In this document: piece after piece, positions 14,844 to 23,617 of the stretch
How positions within the stretch are numbered: the first letter of the stretch is position 1
Layout: each line of letters opens with the position of its first letter
Position numbers and translations under genes: made by a program
NCBI GenBank assembly: GCA_023439305.1
Contig: JAEXOO010000043.1
Coordinates: forward strand, 124,001-188,000
Origin: Pseudomonadota bacterium
Lineage (GTDB): Bacteria > Pseudomonadota > Gammaproteobacteria > Burkholderiales > Burkholderiaceae_B
Direction of reading: 5' to 3'
Length of the DNA stretch: 64,000 nucleotides
Notes under the pieces: model-generated
What the model was told of the DNA's origin: nothing
The model's input: the letters and a program-made list of their open reading frames with translations, nothing else
Database searches by the model: none

Positions 14844-15331
14844 AGTGGTTCCGTTCTTGAATGTTGCGCCGTCTTGGCGACTTGCAGTCGACTTGAAAAG
14901 CCTTGTTGCTCCAGCGCCTGAGCGGCAGCGACCAGGGTTTGCCGCAATGGGTATCCGATTTCTTGTTCCAGATGGGCGATGGCGGCGAAGGTGGCGTCCC
15001 AGTGTGGTTCCAGTTGCGCGACCAGGGCCTGGCCGGCAGGCGTCAGCTCAATTGTGCTTTTGCGGGCATCGTTCGGCGCGGGAAGGCGCACGATGAGCCC
15101 ATCGTTCTCCAGCAGCGCCACGGTCTGGCTGATAGCCCCTTGGGTCAAGCGTGTGTTGGCCGTGATCTCAGTCACAGTTTGTGCTCCGGCGCGCAGTGCG
15201 CGAAGCACCGGTGTGTAGCGCGCCCGGTAGTCCAGCTTCATGGATTGATACTGTTCTTCAGCGCCTCGTTCGACCAGTTCGCCGACATAGCGCAGTAACT
15301 CTCCCAGGCCCGGATTGTTTCGTGTTGTCAT
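14840..15331 (-). CDS. MarR family transcriptional regulator
   Basis: 163 residues. Winged helix: ARYTPVLRALRAGAQTVTEITANTRLTQGAISQTVALLENDGLIVRLPAPNDARKSTIELTPAGQALV is the MarR DNA-binding core with the D-R wing motif. The family forms dimers that bind palindromes and release them on binding phenolic or other ligands. A perfect 18-bp palindrome lies 12 bases upstream of its start, so autoregulation is likely. It is translationally coupled to the methyltransferase gene. Confidence 0.9.
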   Translation of the reverse strand: MTTRNNPGLGELLRYVGELVERGAEEQYQSMKLDYRARYTPVLRALRAGAQTVTEITANTRLTQGAISQTVALLENDGLIVRLPAPNDARKSTIELTPAGQALVAQLEPHWDATFAAIAHLEQEIGYPLRQTLVAAAQALEQQGFSSRLQVAKTAQHSRTEPL

Positions 15332-15342
15332 GGTCGTAATTA

Positions 15343-15360
15343 TACATTAGCGCTAATGTA
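15343..15360. promoter_or_regulatory. MarR operator (perfect 18-bp palindrome)
   Basis: TACATTAGCGCTAATGTA is perfectly palindromic, with the arm length usual for MarR sites. It lies between the marR-like gene (minus, start 15331) and the lacI-like gene (plus, start 15450), so it may influence both. Confidence 0.75.
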
Positions 15361-15449
15361 TTTGGCCTTTGGATTCATGGCGACAAGAAGAGCGGCGTGC
15401 CCAGCCATGTTATGTTCTTACCTTTCACTTTGATACGCTGTTGCCCTGC

Positions 15450-16478
15450 ATGACTGTCCCCACCCCTCGCCGCATTACCATCCGTGACGTCGCCAAGGCG
15501 GCGGGAGTGTCGTTGACGACGGTGTCGCACGCGCTCAATGATCGCGGCGTGGTGGACCCGGCTACGCGCGCGCGAGTCAAGCAACTGGCTGCAGAGATGG
15601 GCTATCGCCCCAATGTGCGCGCGCAACGTCTGCGGTCGGGGTCGGCCAATAGCATTGCTTTGGTGTCGTCCATGCCGTTTGCTGTGTCAGGTGGAGTGTC
15701 GCGTCTGGGTTTTATGATGGAAGTAGCCGCTATTGCCGCCGAGGCGGCCATGCGGCGCGGTTTCGCGCTGGTTTTCGTGCCCCCGCTGGACAGCGCCCAG
15801 GCCTTGCTGGAAGGGCTGGATATCGACGGCGCGATCCTGATCGAGCCGATGATAGATGATCCGAATATCCGGCTGCTGCAGGAGCGCGGCGTGGCCCTGG
15901 TATCTGTGGGGCGTCAGGGGGGGGATGCTCAAGCCATTCCTTTCGTCGATCTGCAGTCCAAGGCCACAGCCCATCTGCTGCTTGATCACTTGTGGGCGCA
16001 GGGTCGGCGCCGTATCGCCCTGGTTCAGGGTAGCGCTGCGCGCGATTCGTACGCCAGCCACAAAGCCGCCTATGACGAGTTTTCGGCCGCTCATGGCGTG
16101 CCGCTGCGCTATCTGCAGGTGGATGAAAGCCTGGGCGAAGAAGGCGGGCGTATTGCCTGTGCCCGTTTGCTGGCCCAGTATCCTGATACCGATGCCCTGT
16201 GCGTGCCGGTGGACGCGTTTGCGGTGGGTGCTTTGGCGGCCGTGCAGCAGGCCGGCTTGCGCACGCCTCAGGATGTCATGGTGGCAACCCGCTATGACGG
16301 CCTTCGCGCACGTACGGCTCAGCCGGCCTTGACGGCGGTGGATCTTCATCTGGAACAGGTCGCCACCCTGGCGGTCGAGCTGCTTTTCGACCATCTGTCC
16401 GGTCATAAAGAGCGCCTGTCAGTCATGGGCCCGGCGCCGCAGCTGCGGGCCCGCGCTTCAACGCAGATTCAGACTTAA
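15450..16478 (+). CDS. LacI family transcriptional regulator
   Basis: 342 residues. N-terminal helix-turn-helix ITIRDVAKAAGVSLTTVSHALNDRGVVDPATRARVKQLAAEMGYRPNVRAQRLRSG, including the hinge helix, then a periplasmic-binding-protein-like sensor domain. The ATG at 15450 starts this domain; the open frame to 15369 adds an unrelated leader. The 3' end overlaps the converging TauE gene by four bases. That operon carries two central-CG palindromes at 20034-20078 of the LacI type, so it is the probable target. The effector may be the transported base or its product. Confidence 0.92.
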   Translation: MTVPTPRRITIRDVAKAAGVSLTTVSHALNDRGVVDPATRARVKQLAAEMGYRPNVRAQRLRSGSANSIALVSSMPFAVSGGVSRLGFMMEVAAIAAEAAMRRGFALVFVPPLDSAQALLEGLDIDGAILIEPMIDDPNIRLLQERGVALVSVGRQGGDAQAIPFVDLQSKATAHLLLDHLWAQGRRRIALVQGSAARDSYASHKAAYDEFSAAHGVPLRYLQVDESLGEEGGRIACARLLAQYPDTDALCVPVDAFAVGALAAVQQAGLRTPQDVMVATRYDGLRARTAQPALTAVDLHLEQVATLAVELLFDHLSGHKERLSVMGPAPQLRARASTQIQT

Positions 16479-17182
16479 GCCGCCGCCATCACGGCAATGC
16501 CCGATACCGTGGCAAACAACAGCACGCCCATGCGCAGTCTGCGCTGGTCCAGCCTGTGGTGCACCAGATGACTCAGCGCCATGCCCAGAAGCAGAGCAGG
16601 CAGACACATCAGGGCATAGCTCAGCTGCGACCAGGCCAGAGCGCCGGATATGGCCAGTACGATCAGGGAAATGACTTCTCCCACCAGGAAACACAAGGCC
16701 ACTGTGGAACGCAGTGTGGCTACAGGCGCGTGTTGATAGGCCAGCGCCAAAGGGGGGCCTCCGATGCCGGTGGCGGTTTCTGTGATTCCGGTCACCAGCC
16801 CGGTCGCAATAAAGGCTTTTTTCCCTGGCGTAAAGCGCGGGGCCAGTACCGAGGCCAGCACCGCAAGCAAAGTGCTGATGCCCACGAACTGGTTCAGCCA
16901 ATAGGTCGACAGCACCAGCAAAATCCCCAGTCCGGCAAACGTCCCGGCAAAACGGCCTGCCGTGATCCAGGCGCTGCCTTCCCGGTCGATGGCGCTGCGT
17001 TCACGCCAAGCTACATAGGCGTTCAAGGGCAGCATCAGGAATAGCAGCGCCCCCGGGATGGCCTGCGGGTGCACCAGCGCCAGAACGGGTACGACGATCA
17101 GGGCAAAGCCCATGCCGCTGGCGCCTTGAATGAAGGCGCCAGCCAGCACGGCGGCAAAGGCGGCGAGCAGTCCAACCGTCAT
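16475..17182 (-). CDS. TauE/SafE family membrane exporter
   Basis: 235 residues with about seven to eight hydrophobic spans. FIQGASGMGFALIVVPVLAL near the N-terminus and GLVTGITETATGIGGPPLALAYQ in the middle are the two repeated TauE/SafE signatures. The family exports sulfite, sulfoacetate and other organic anions. Last gene of a three-gene operon with the amidohydrolase (4-base overlap) and the NCS2 permease, so it may export an acid produced by the hydrolase. Confidence 0.85.
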   Translation of the reverse strand: MTVGLLAAFAAVLAGAFIQGASGMGFALIVVPVLALVHPQAIPGALLFLMLPLNAYVAWRERSAIDREGSAWITAGRFAGTFAGLGILLVLSTYWLNQFVGISTLLAVLASVLAPRFTPGKKAFIATGLVTGITETATGIGGPPLALAYQHAPVATLRSTVALCFLVGEVISLIVLAISGALAWSQLSYALMCLPALLLGMALSHLVHHRLDQRRLRMGVLLFATVSGIAVMAAA

Positions 17183-18597
17183 GCCAGAGCCTTGTCGTGA
17201 ACGGCGTGGCGGGCCAGATGCTCAGTGGAAGGGGCATGCAGCTTGCGGATGTCGGATTGGGCGACGGCGTGGCGGGCCAGCTCGCGGACTTCGCCCAGCA
17301 AGGGCTGCGGATCCCAGTCCACGGGTTGTCCTTCCCACAGGCGCAACTGGCCCTGTACGACCACCGCACGTATCTGATCCCGAGCAGCGACTCTGACCAG
17401 TTCCCAGGGCAGATCCCAGGACGGTGTCATTTCCGGTACGTTCAGGTCCAGCAGCAGGAAGTCGGCGTGTGCGTCGATGCGAATCTGTCCGGTTTGGGCG
17501 CCCAGGCCTGTGACCTGGGCGCCGCCGCGCGTGGCCATGTCCAGCCATGTCCAGCCGGCGCCGCAGGACGAGTCGCCCACCATCATGCCGAAGGCAAAGC
17601 GTTGAGCGGCCTCGGCGTAATCCATCATGCGGAAAGCGTCGCTGCGTGTACCGTCGGTGCCCATGCCCAGCCGTATCCCCTGGGCCAGCATGGCCTGGGC
17701 CGGCGCGACGGCATTGCCTTTCCAGGCGCTGGCCACCGGGTTGTAGGAAACAGCAGCATCAAGTTCGGCCAGCAGGCGTATTTCGCCGGGCGTGACCAAG
17801 GTAGCGTGCGCCAGCAAGGACGCCGGACCCAAGGCGCCGATGTGGGCCAAGTGTTCGATGGGGCGCCGGCCATGGGCGTTCAAAGAACGTTCCACGGCAA
17901 CCAGGTGCTCGTTGGCATGGGTCTGGAAGATGCGGCCGGCTTCTTCGCTCATGGCATAGATATGGTGCAGCATGGTGTCGCTAGCCGCTTCGGGAATGGA
18001 AATCGCCAGGGATGGGGTGATCAGCGCGTGATGCTCCCATTGTTGAAGGTGAGCGCGGGCCCGCGCTCGTATAGGGTCTGGTTCCAGGAGCGTATCGCCT
18101 TGTCTGTCGTTGCAGATCAGTCCCAAGACGCATCGTATGCCGGCGTCCGAGGTTGCCTGGACGATGGCATCCAGGCCTTCCGCAGAGCGAGTGCCTGCAT
18201 CGCAGACAGTGGTGAAACCGCCGCGCAAGGCTTCCAAGGCGGCCAGCTTGGTCGAGGCGTACAGATGGCGAGCATTCAGCGTGCTTTCCAGGGGAACCCA
18301 CACGCGGCGGAAGATCTCCGACGGCTCGCCGTAGACCAGGGACTTGCCGTAGGACTGGGTCAAGTGGTGATGGGCATCCACAAACCCGGGCATCAGCAGA
18401 TGACCGGGCAAAGCCAGGCGGGACAGCTGCGGGTGGCGCTGGACAATGTCGTCGACCCGGCCCAGATCGGTGAAGCGACCTTCCTGCACCACCACAGCGT
18501 GGCCGCTGACCGGGCCGTGCGGCAGCAAGAGCTGCGCGGGTTCCAGGATACGGGCATGGGCGAGCTCGTCGGCGTTGAAAAGGGAAGCATTATTCAT
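17179..18597 (-). CDS. Amidohydrolase/deaminase (ATZ/TRZ-like)
   Basis: 472 residues. Metal-dependent hydrolase TIM barrel: PGFVDAHHHLTQ (HxH), QTHANEHLVAVE (His), LAHATLVTPGE (His) and LGMGTDGTRSDAF (Asp) give the mononuclear metal set of the cytosine/guanine/triazine deaminase branch; the C-terminal FLLLDLN belongs to the composite sandwich. Together with an NCS2 nucleobase permease it suggests hydrolytic deamination of an imported purine- or pyrimidine-like ring. The exact substrate cannot be read from sequence. Long antisense frames over it are not genes. Confidence 0.88.
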   Translation of the reverse strand: MNNASLFNADELAHARILEPAQLLLPHGPVSGHAVVVQEGRFTDLGRVDDIVQRHPQLSRLALPGHLLMPGFVDAHHHLTQSYGKSLVYGEPSEIFRRVWVPLESTLNARHLYASTKLAALEALRGGFTTVCDAGTRSAEGLDAIVQATSDAGIRCVLGLICNDRQGDTLLEPDPIRARARAHLQQWEHHALITPSLAISIPEAASDTMLHHIYAMSEEAGRIFQTHANEHLVAVERSLNAHGRRPIEHLAHIGALGPASLLAHATLVTPGEIRLLAELDAAVSYNPVASAWKGNAVAPAQAMLAQGIRLGMGTDGTRSDAFRMMDYAEAAQRFAFGMMVGDSSCGAGWTWLDMATRGGAQVTGLGAQTGQIRIDAHADFLLLDLNVPEMTPSWDLPWELVRVAARDQIRAVVVQGQLRLWEGQPVDWDPQPLLGEVRELARHAVAQSDIRKLHAPSTEHLARHAVHDKALA

Positions 18598-18609
18598 GGT
18601 ACAGCTCGA

Positions 18610-19953
18610 TCAGGAATGTTGAACAGGGGTGGCGCCGGCTTGGGTGCAGTTCCGGCCCAGATGGATGAACACGTAGTTCAGGAAGGCGGCGGTGACAGCG
18701 CCCATGGCTACGCCATTGGATAGCAGCAGGCGGAGCTGGGCAGGCAGTTGGTCGTAAATGCCTGGAACTACGATGGGCAGCAGGCCTACGGCCAGGGCGG
18801 TGGCGACGACATACATGGCGGCATGGTTGCGCAGGTCCACTTTGCGCAGCATGTCTATGCCCATGGTGCCCACGATGGCGAACACGACCAGGCCGGTAGC
18901 GCCAATGACTGCGCCCGGAATCACGCTGATCAGCGCCGAGAGTGGCGAGAAAATGCCGAACAAGATCAGGAACAAGCCGGATACCGCAGTCACGTAGCGC
19001 GATCGCACCTGGGTGGCGCGGATGATGCCGATGTTTTCGCCGCTGGTAATGATGAGCGACGTGCCGAAGATGCCGCCGAGCAAGGAGGCCAGGCCGTCGC
19101 CGCGTATGGTGTTGGGCACTTCGCGCTGCTGCTCGGCTTCGCTCTCTTTGCCCAGCACTTCGTTCAAGGCGATGGTCTGACCAGTGGCTTCAACCATGGA
19201 AATCAGCGTGAACAACAGCAGTGGAAGGGCGGCGATCAGGTCAAACCGTGGCGGGCCGAAGGGGAAGGGGGACGGCAGCGCCAGTAAAGGACCTGCACCC
19301 AAACCACTGACCGAGACATGTCCCATCAAGGCGGCGGTCAATGCGCCCACGACCAGACCCAGCAGAATGGCGAGTTGGCGGCACATGCCATGCAGCAGGC
19401 GGGCGAACAATACGGTGGCGACAATGGTGATCAGCGCCAATAGCAGGTTGTCCGTGTTGCCGAAATCGCTCGTTCCGGGTGTGCCGGCGATCAGTTTGCC
19501 GGAGATCTGAGCCAGGTTGACGGCGACCAGCAACAGCATGGTGCCGATGACCAGCGCCGGAAAATAGCGCAGAAAGCGCTTGAAGACGGGCACGATCAGA
19601 AAGTACAGCACAGCAGCCAGGATCACGGCGCCGGATGCCGTGGGCAGATCGCTTTGCTGGGCGATCAGGATGAACAGCACGATAGGCGCGCCGCCGGGCA
19701 GCATGACAAAAGGCAGTTTGGCGCCTATGCCGCCAGGGCCGAACGATTGAATCAAGGTGCCTATGCCGCAGACCAGAAAGGTCGCACTGAGCAACTGCGT
19801 CGTCAGGGCAGCGTCAAAGCCCAGAGCCTTGCTCATCAGAAAAACAGCAGCGATGGGGGAGGCTGCCATTACCAGTACATGCTGCAGCCCGAAGGCGATC
19901 ATGCGCTGGGGCGAATGCAGTTCATCCACCTGAGCCGTTCGAGTGTGTTTCAT
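18610..19953 (-). CDS. NCS2 (uracil-xanthine type) permease
   Basis: 447 residues with 12-14 hydrophobic spans. GLQHVLVM is the conserved first-helix QH motif; SGENIGIIRATQVRSRYV is the nucleobase/ascorbate transporter signature region, preceded by the acidic VEATGQ motif of TM8. Proton-coupled uptake of a nucleobase-like compound is expected. First gene of the operon with amidohydrolase and TauE genes; two LacI-type operators lie 80-125 bases upstream of its start. Confidence 0.9.
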   Translation of the reverse strand: MKHTRTAQVDELHSPQRMIAFGLQHVLVMAASPIAAVFLMSKALGFDAALTTQLLSATFLVCGIGTLIQSFGPGGIGAKLPFVMLPGGAPIVLFILIAQQSDLPTASGAVILAAVLYFLIVPVFKRFLRYFPALVIGTMLLLVAVNLAQISGKLIAGTPGTSDFGNTDNLLLALITIVATVLFARLLHGMCRQLAILLGLVVGALTAALMGHVSVSGLGAGPLLALPSPFPFGPPRFDLIAALPLLLFTLISMVEATGQTIALNEVLGKESEAEQQREVPNTIRGDGLASLLGGIFGTSLIITSGENIGIIRATQVRSRYVTAVSGLFLILFGIFSPLSALISVIPGAVIGATGLVVFAIVGTMGIDMLRKVDLRNHAAMYVVATALAVGLLPIVVPGIYDQLPAQLRLLLSNGVAMGAVTAAFLNYVFIHLGRNCTQAGATPVQHS

Positions 19954-20033
19954 TTTTGTCTCCTGTGCCGCGTCAGTCGGGTCCGTTTAGGTGCTGTGCG
20001 GTCTTTGAAGGATTGTCGACATATTGCATGAAT

Positions 20034-20078
20034 AAAACGTTTTGGTTTTGATTTAATTGATAACCAAAACGTTTTGGT
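20034..20078 (-). promoter_or_regulatory. Tandem LacI-type operators upstream of the permease operon
   Basis: The distal site is the perfect 16-bp palindrome ACCAAAACGTTTTGGT (20063-20078). The proximal site is AAAACGTTTT (20034-20043), continuing GG on one side. Both have the central CG step bound by LacI hinge helices. The centres are 32 bp apart, about three helical turns, so two dimers would sit on one face. The rest of the 19954-20336 gap shows no gene. Confidence 0.8.
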
Positions 20079-20336
20079 AGTGTATTTCTAGTTTATTCAA
20101 ATGTCGATGATCAAAATGCATAATGGTTATGTTGAAACAGCGCTGGCCGGTCTCTGGCCCAGCGAATCGGCTCGCCGCCGTCGTGTTTCAGGGTGATAAT
20201 GCCGCCTCGTCCTTTATGGGATCAGGAGTGCTGCATGACTGGGCGGTTTATTGATAGCTGGCACACGGCGCTGTCGCCGAGTCGGGGCAGCCGTGCAAGC
20301 AGTGGGGTTTGTAGTCCATGCTGGACAGGAGAAATG

Positions 20337-20636
20337 ATGGCGGTGTTGAAAGCGGTACTGTTGATGGGTGTGATCGTATTCTGCGGGGCACAACTGTTGG
20401 TGGGGTTTTATGGCTTTGAAGCCTGGTGGGGCACGGGCTGGGCTTGGGCGGCAATGGCGGCCTGCCTGTTGTTGCGGACTACCTGGCCGATCACCATCGC
20501 CTCTTTTTTTGGTGCGATGAACGTGCTGGGCTGGCATTGGCTGTTGGCCTTGCTGTTTGCTGCTCCCGGACTGCTTCTGGCTGTCACCGGCATGGTGGCC
20601 TTGCTGATCGACGCCATACGCCCCCGACGAGCCTGA
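20337..20636 (+). CDS. Small membrane protein, unknown function
   Basis: 99 residues with three predicted membrane helices (about 5-27, 31-50 and 67-92) and an Arg-rich end (RPRRA). The ATG at 20337 is five bases after AGGAGA; the adjacent ATG at 20334 is too close and the longer open frame upstream unsupported. No family recognised. Confidence 0.6.
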   Translation: MAVLKAVLLMGVIVFCGAQLLVGFYGFEAWWGTGWAWAAMAACLLLRTTWPITIASFFGAMNVLGWHWLLALLFAAPGLLLAVTGMVALLIDAIRPRRA

Positions 20637-20689
20637 GTGCTGCGGGGCCGTATGTTCCAGCGCGGGTTCTGGCTCGTTTAGGCTCCTTA

Positions 20690-21886
20690 TTAATAGTCAC
20701 CTATGCCGCATTGCAGGCCGATCTGCAGCCCCAGAAAGGGATTGCTGGCAATGATGCTCTTGATGCTGGAGGTGGAAAAAGCGGTCTGATGGATATCCGG
20801 ATAAATGGCTCGGCCTATATCCGCTACGCACTGACATTGGCTGCGGGTATAGGTCCCGCTGTAGTGCTGGACACAGCCATTGACATAATTGGGCGTGTCG
20901 GCCGCTCCTGCCGAGGTCCGGTCCAGATAGCTGACAATGCGGTCCGCCAATTGTGCTCCGGCTTGGTTGCAGCCTATGGATTGGGCCGTAGAGCCGCCGC
21001 TGGCGAAAATGGCGGTGTTGGAGATCTGGTCCCCGATGGCGTTCAGAGGGTTGGGGTTCCCGTAGCCCGCGCCGGGGGAAACCATCAAAGTCATGGAGGT
21101 GATGAACTTCTGCAACTGTATCCGGGCGTCCAGGCCTTTCGGGTAGCCGCATTGCTCCATGAAATGGTTCGAGAGGCCTGCCAGGAACAATTGTTCGCCC
21201 AAGGGCAATGTCCGGTGGCAGGGCAGCATGATGGCATACATGGCGTCACTGTAGGGCAGACTGCGAAAGTCTTCGGGCGTGGGCCCGCAACTGGGCAGTT
21301 GTCGCTGCTCTTGCTCGATCTGCATGCGTTTGTCGGCTGCTTCGCGCAGGCCCTGTCGCTCAGCCAGCTCAAAGTGCTTGATGGCCCGTTCAGTATTCTG
21401 CTCCACGCCGCGGCCTTGCCAGTAAGCCATGCCCAGATTGTAGTTGGCGTGCGCAAGGCCTTGAGCCGCGGCTAATTGATACCACTGCACAGCTTGCGCC
21501 ATGTCGACGGGTACGCCGCGTCCCTTTTCGTACAGGCCGCCCATATTGTTCTGGGCCCCTGCATGTCCTTGGCGGGCGGCCTGGCCGTACCAGTGCAAGG
21601 CGCCGGCTTCGTCGCGAGGCACGCCCATGCCGCGCTCCAGCGTTACTGCCAGTTTGTACTGCGCTTCAGCATTGCCTTGCTCGGCCGCCAGCTTGAACAG
21701 CTCGGCGGCTTTTTTGTCGTCTTGCCGCACGCCATGTCCGTAGGCATAGCGCTCGCCCAGGCGCAATTGCTCGGCGGCTGTCGTTGGGGTTGGCGCAGCG
21801 GCCTGAATGGTGGTGAACACCAGGGATAATACAGCCAACAAGAACTTGGGCAGCAGGCGGCTCTGCCAGCAATCAAGAGGGCTCAT
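20690..21886 (-). CDS. Exported Sel1-repeat protein with cysteine-rich C-terminal domain
   Basis: 398 residues. Signal-like segment at 13-29 (FLLAVLSLVFTTIQA). Residues 35-190 hold four to five Sel1/TPR-like repeats of about 36 residues (AAELFKLAAEQGNAEAQYKLAVTLERGMGVPRDEAGALHWYGQAARQGHAGAQNNMGGLYEKGRGV is two of them), scaffolds for protein contacts. Residues 215-398 form a separate domain with about eight cysteines (SCGPTP, PCHRT, QCGYP, GCNQ, GCVQ, QCQCVAD, QCGIGDY), probably disulfide-bonded in the periplasm. The ATG at 21886 follows GGGAG. Function unknown. Confidence 0.8.
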   Translation of the reverse strand: MSPLDCWQSRLLPKFLLAVLSLVFTTIQAAAPTPTTAAEQLRLGERYAYGHGVRQDDKKAAELFKLAAEQGNAEAQYKLAVTLERGMGVPRDEAGALHWYGQAARQGHAGAQNNMGGLYEKGRGVPVDMAQAVQWYQLAAAQGLAHANYNLGMAYWQGRGVEQNTERAIKHFELAERQGLREAADKRMQIEQEQRQLPSCGPTPEDFRSLPYSDAMYAIMLPCHRTLPLGEQLFLAGLSNHFMEQCGYPKGLDARIQLQKFITSMTLMVSPGAGYGNPNPLNAIGDQISNTAIFASGGSTAQSIGCNQAGAQLADRIVSYLDRTSAGAADTPNYVNGCVQHYSGTYTRSQCQCVADIGRAIYPDIHQTAFSTSSIKSIIASNPFLGLQIGLQCGIGDY

Positions 21887-22041
21887 CGCGGTCTCCCGAA
21901 CTGGCCTCGCGCAGAGGGCGGCACAGCCATCACGCGAAGCGACAGCAGTAATGGGACACGCCATAGGCGTGGTCTTCAATCCCAAAATAGCGCCGCGCCG
22001 CGCAAATCGATATTGGCCGGATGGCTGAGCCTGAACTGCGT

Positions 22042-23463
22042 CTAGTTAGGCGAGACGAGCAGTTCGTAGGCGCCGGGGGCGTCGGAGCCGTCTACGTTGA
22101 CGGCCTGCAGCTGATATTCGCCCGGGAAAAGAAAGACTTCCAGGCGGGCATTGTAGTCGCCGCCGCTGTCATCGTCTTGATAGATCTCCTGGCCGTCCCG
22201 GCTCAGGGACAGGTAGGTGTCAAAGACATCCGAGCGCATGTCGATGAGGTAGTCGCCTTCCTCTTGGATCGTCAACGTGTAGATGTCGCGCTTGACGCCA
22301 GCGGGCAGTGTGGCTTGGCGCAACTGCCCCACGGCCAGGGGGCCGCCGCCGACGCCGGCCGGCGCTGGCTCGCCCGACAGGGATAGGGTGATCAGGCCGC
22401 CCTGGCTGCTTTGCGGAACCGTGATGGTGTGCTCTCCCGCCGGCAGGACCGCCTTCAGGGACTGGCTCAGACCATCGGCGCTGCTGATCTGGGACTCGTG
22501 CAGCCCTACCTGGAAGTTGTTTTGAAAGCCATTGAGCAGGGTCATGTCGATGCTGATCAGCGTGGTCTTTTCAAGGGTGATGTGGAAGTTCTGTTCGGCC
22601 CCGGTCATCAGGCCGGCATAGCGGCCTTTTTCCAGAGACAGCTGCGCGCCGTCTTTCAGGTCCAGGTTCTTGGGCAACTCGTCTTGCTTGATCTCCAGGG
22701 TGAATGGGCCTTGGAACGTCGTGCTGTCGGATGATGAGGTGGCGTGCAGGATATAGCTGCCAGCCATCAGGTAAGCCTGAAAGCCGGCCTCCTGACTGTC
22801 TTCGCCGCCGTTGTCCTCCAGTTGCAGGCGCTCGCTGCGCGGCCCGGGGCCGGTCAGACGCAGCAGGGGCTCCATGCCGGACTGCGCTGCCTTCAGGCTC
22901 AGACTGTAGAGGCCATCTTGCGTGATGCTCAGGCGGTAGGCTTTGAGTCCGCCTGTGGCGATGTCGGTCAGAGTCTGTCCGGCTTGCAAGGGTTCGCCGG
23001 TATAGGCCGGAACGGCTTGGGCAGTCAATTGAAAGGGGCCGTAGGCGCTGGGCGTCGCGCCGCTGACGGCGATCAGATACGAACCCGCGTGATCGGTCCG
23101 GAACCCCAGGACGGTCCCCCGGCGCTGGGCGTGCGATTCGGCGCTGCAATCGTCGCACTGTGTGCTGCGCGCGATCAGGTGCCCATCGCGCAGCACGCTG
23201 ATCTGTGACTGCAGCGGCCCGCTGGTGCTCAGGGACACGACGTGTCCGGCCTGTGCCTGAAACTCGAACGCCGCACTGCGCAGCCCGTCGCTCAAATTGA
23301 GCTGGCTCTGGCTAGTCAGCTCGCCGGGCGCGGGCTTGTCCAGAGTCAGAGGGGGCAGGCCGGAGGTGCCGGAGATAGGGCCCGGTTGAAGATGGGTCAG
23401 GGTGACGCCGCCAACGCCGGCCAGGACGCCGACGAAAGCAGCAAAAAGGGAAGCAGGCTTCAC
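22042..23463 (-). CDS. Exported protein with PPC-like beta-sandwich repeats
   Basis: 473 residues. An N-terminal hydrophobic segment (FAAFVGVLAGVGGVTL) predicts export or anchoring. At least three beta-rich repeats follow; the last, IYTLTIQEEGDYLIDMRSDVFDTYLSLSRDGQEIYQDDDSGGDYNARLEVFLFPGEYQLQAVN, closely matches the bacterial pre-peptidase C-terminal (PPC) pattern (FDTYL, DDDSGG, PGEYQL). Earlier repeats around 60-150 and 160-260 have the same GSYLIAVSG and GSYILHATSS turns. No catalytic domain is visible. A role in surface adhesion or binding is possible but unproven. Confidence 0.7.
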   Translation of the reverse strand: MKPASLFAAFVGVLAGVGGVTLTHLQPGPISGTSGLPPLTLDKPAPGELTSQSQLNLSDGLRSAAFEFQAQAGHVVSLSTSGPLQSQISVLRDGHLIARSTQCDDCSAESHAQRRGTVLGFRTDHAGSYLIAVSGATPSAYGPFQLTAQAVPAYTGEPLQAGQTLTDIATGGLKAYRLSITQDGLYSLSLKAAQSGMEPLLRLTGPGPRSERLQLEDNGGEDSQEAGFQAYLMAGSYILHATSSSDSTTFQGPFTLEIKQDELPKNLDLKDGAQLSLEKGRYAGLMTGAEQNFHITLEKTTLISIDMTLLNGFQNNFQVGLHESQISSADGLSQSLKAVLPAGEHTITVPQSSQGGLITLSLSGEPAPAGVGGGPLAVGQLRQATLPAGVKRDIYTLTIQEEGDYLIDMRSDVFDTYLSLSRDGQEIYQDDDSGGDYNARLEVFLFPGEYQLQAVNVDGSDAPGAYELLVSPN

Positions 23464-23617
23464 GATAATAGGACGCTTGTTATTTTTGAGAAAAGGGCGG
23501 ATCGGCCGCCGCGGACAGTGTAGGCGATAGGTCCGATCAGCGGAACGGGCGCGGGCGGCCGATCAGTAAGCAGATGCTGCACGCCGTTGCAGGCACAGGC
23601 AGCCGTGATTGGTGACG

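Noticed and set aside
17197..18723. 508-codon plus-strand open frame over the amidohydrolase
   Set aside because: Codon-phase artefact of high GC3; the minus-strand frame has the metal-binding motifs.
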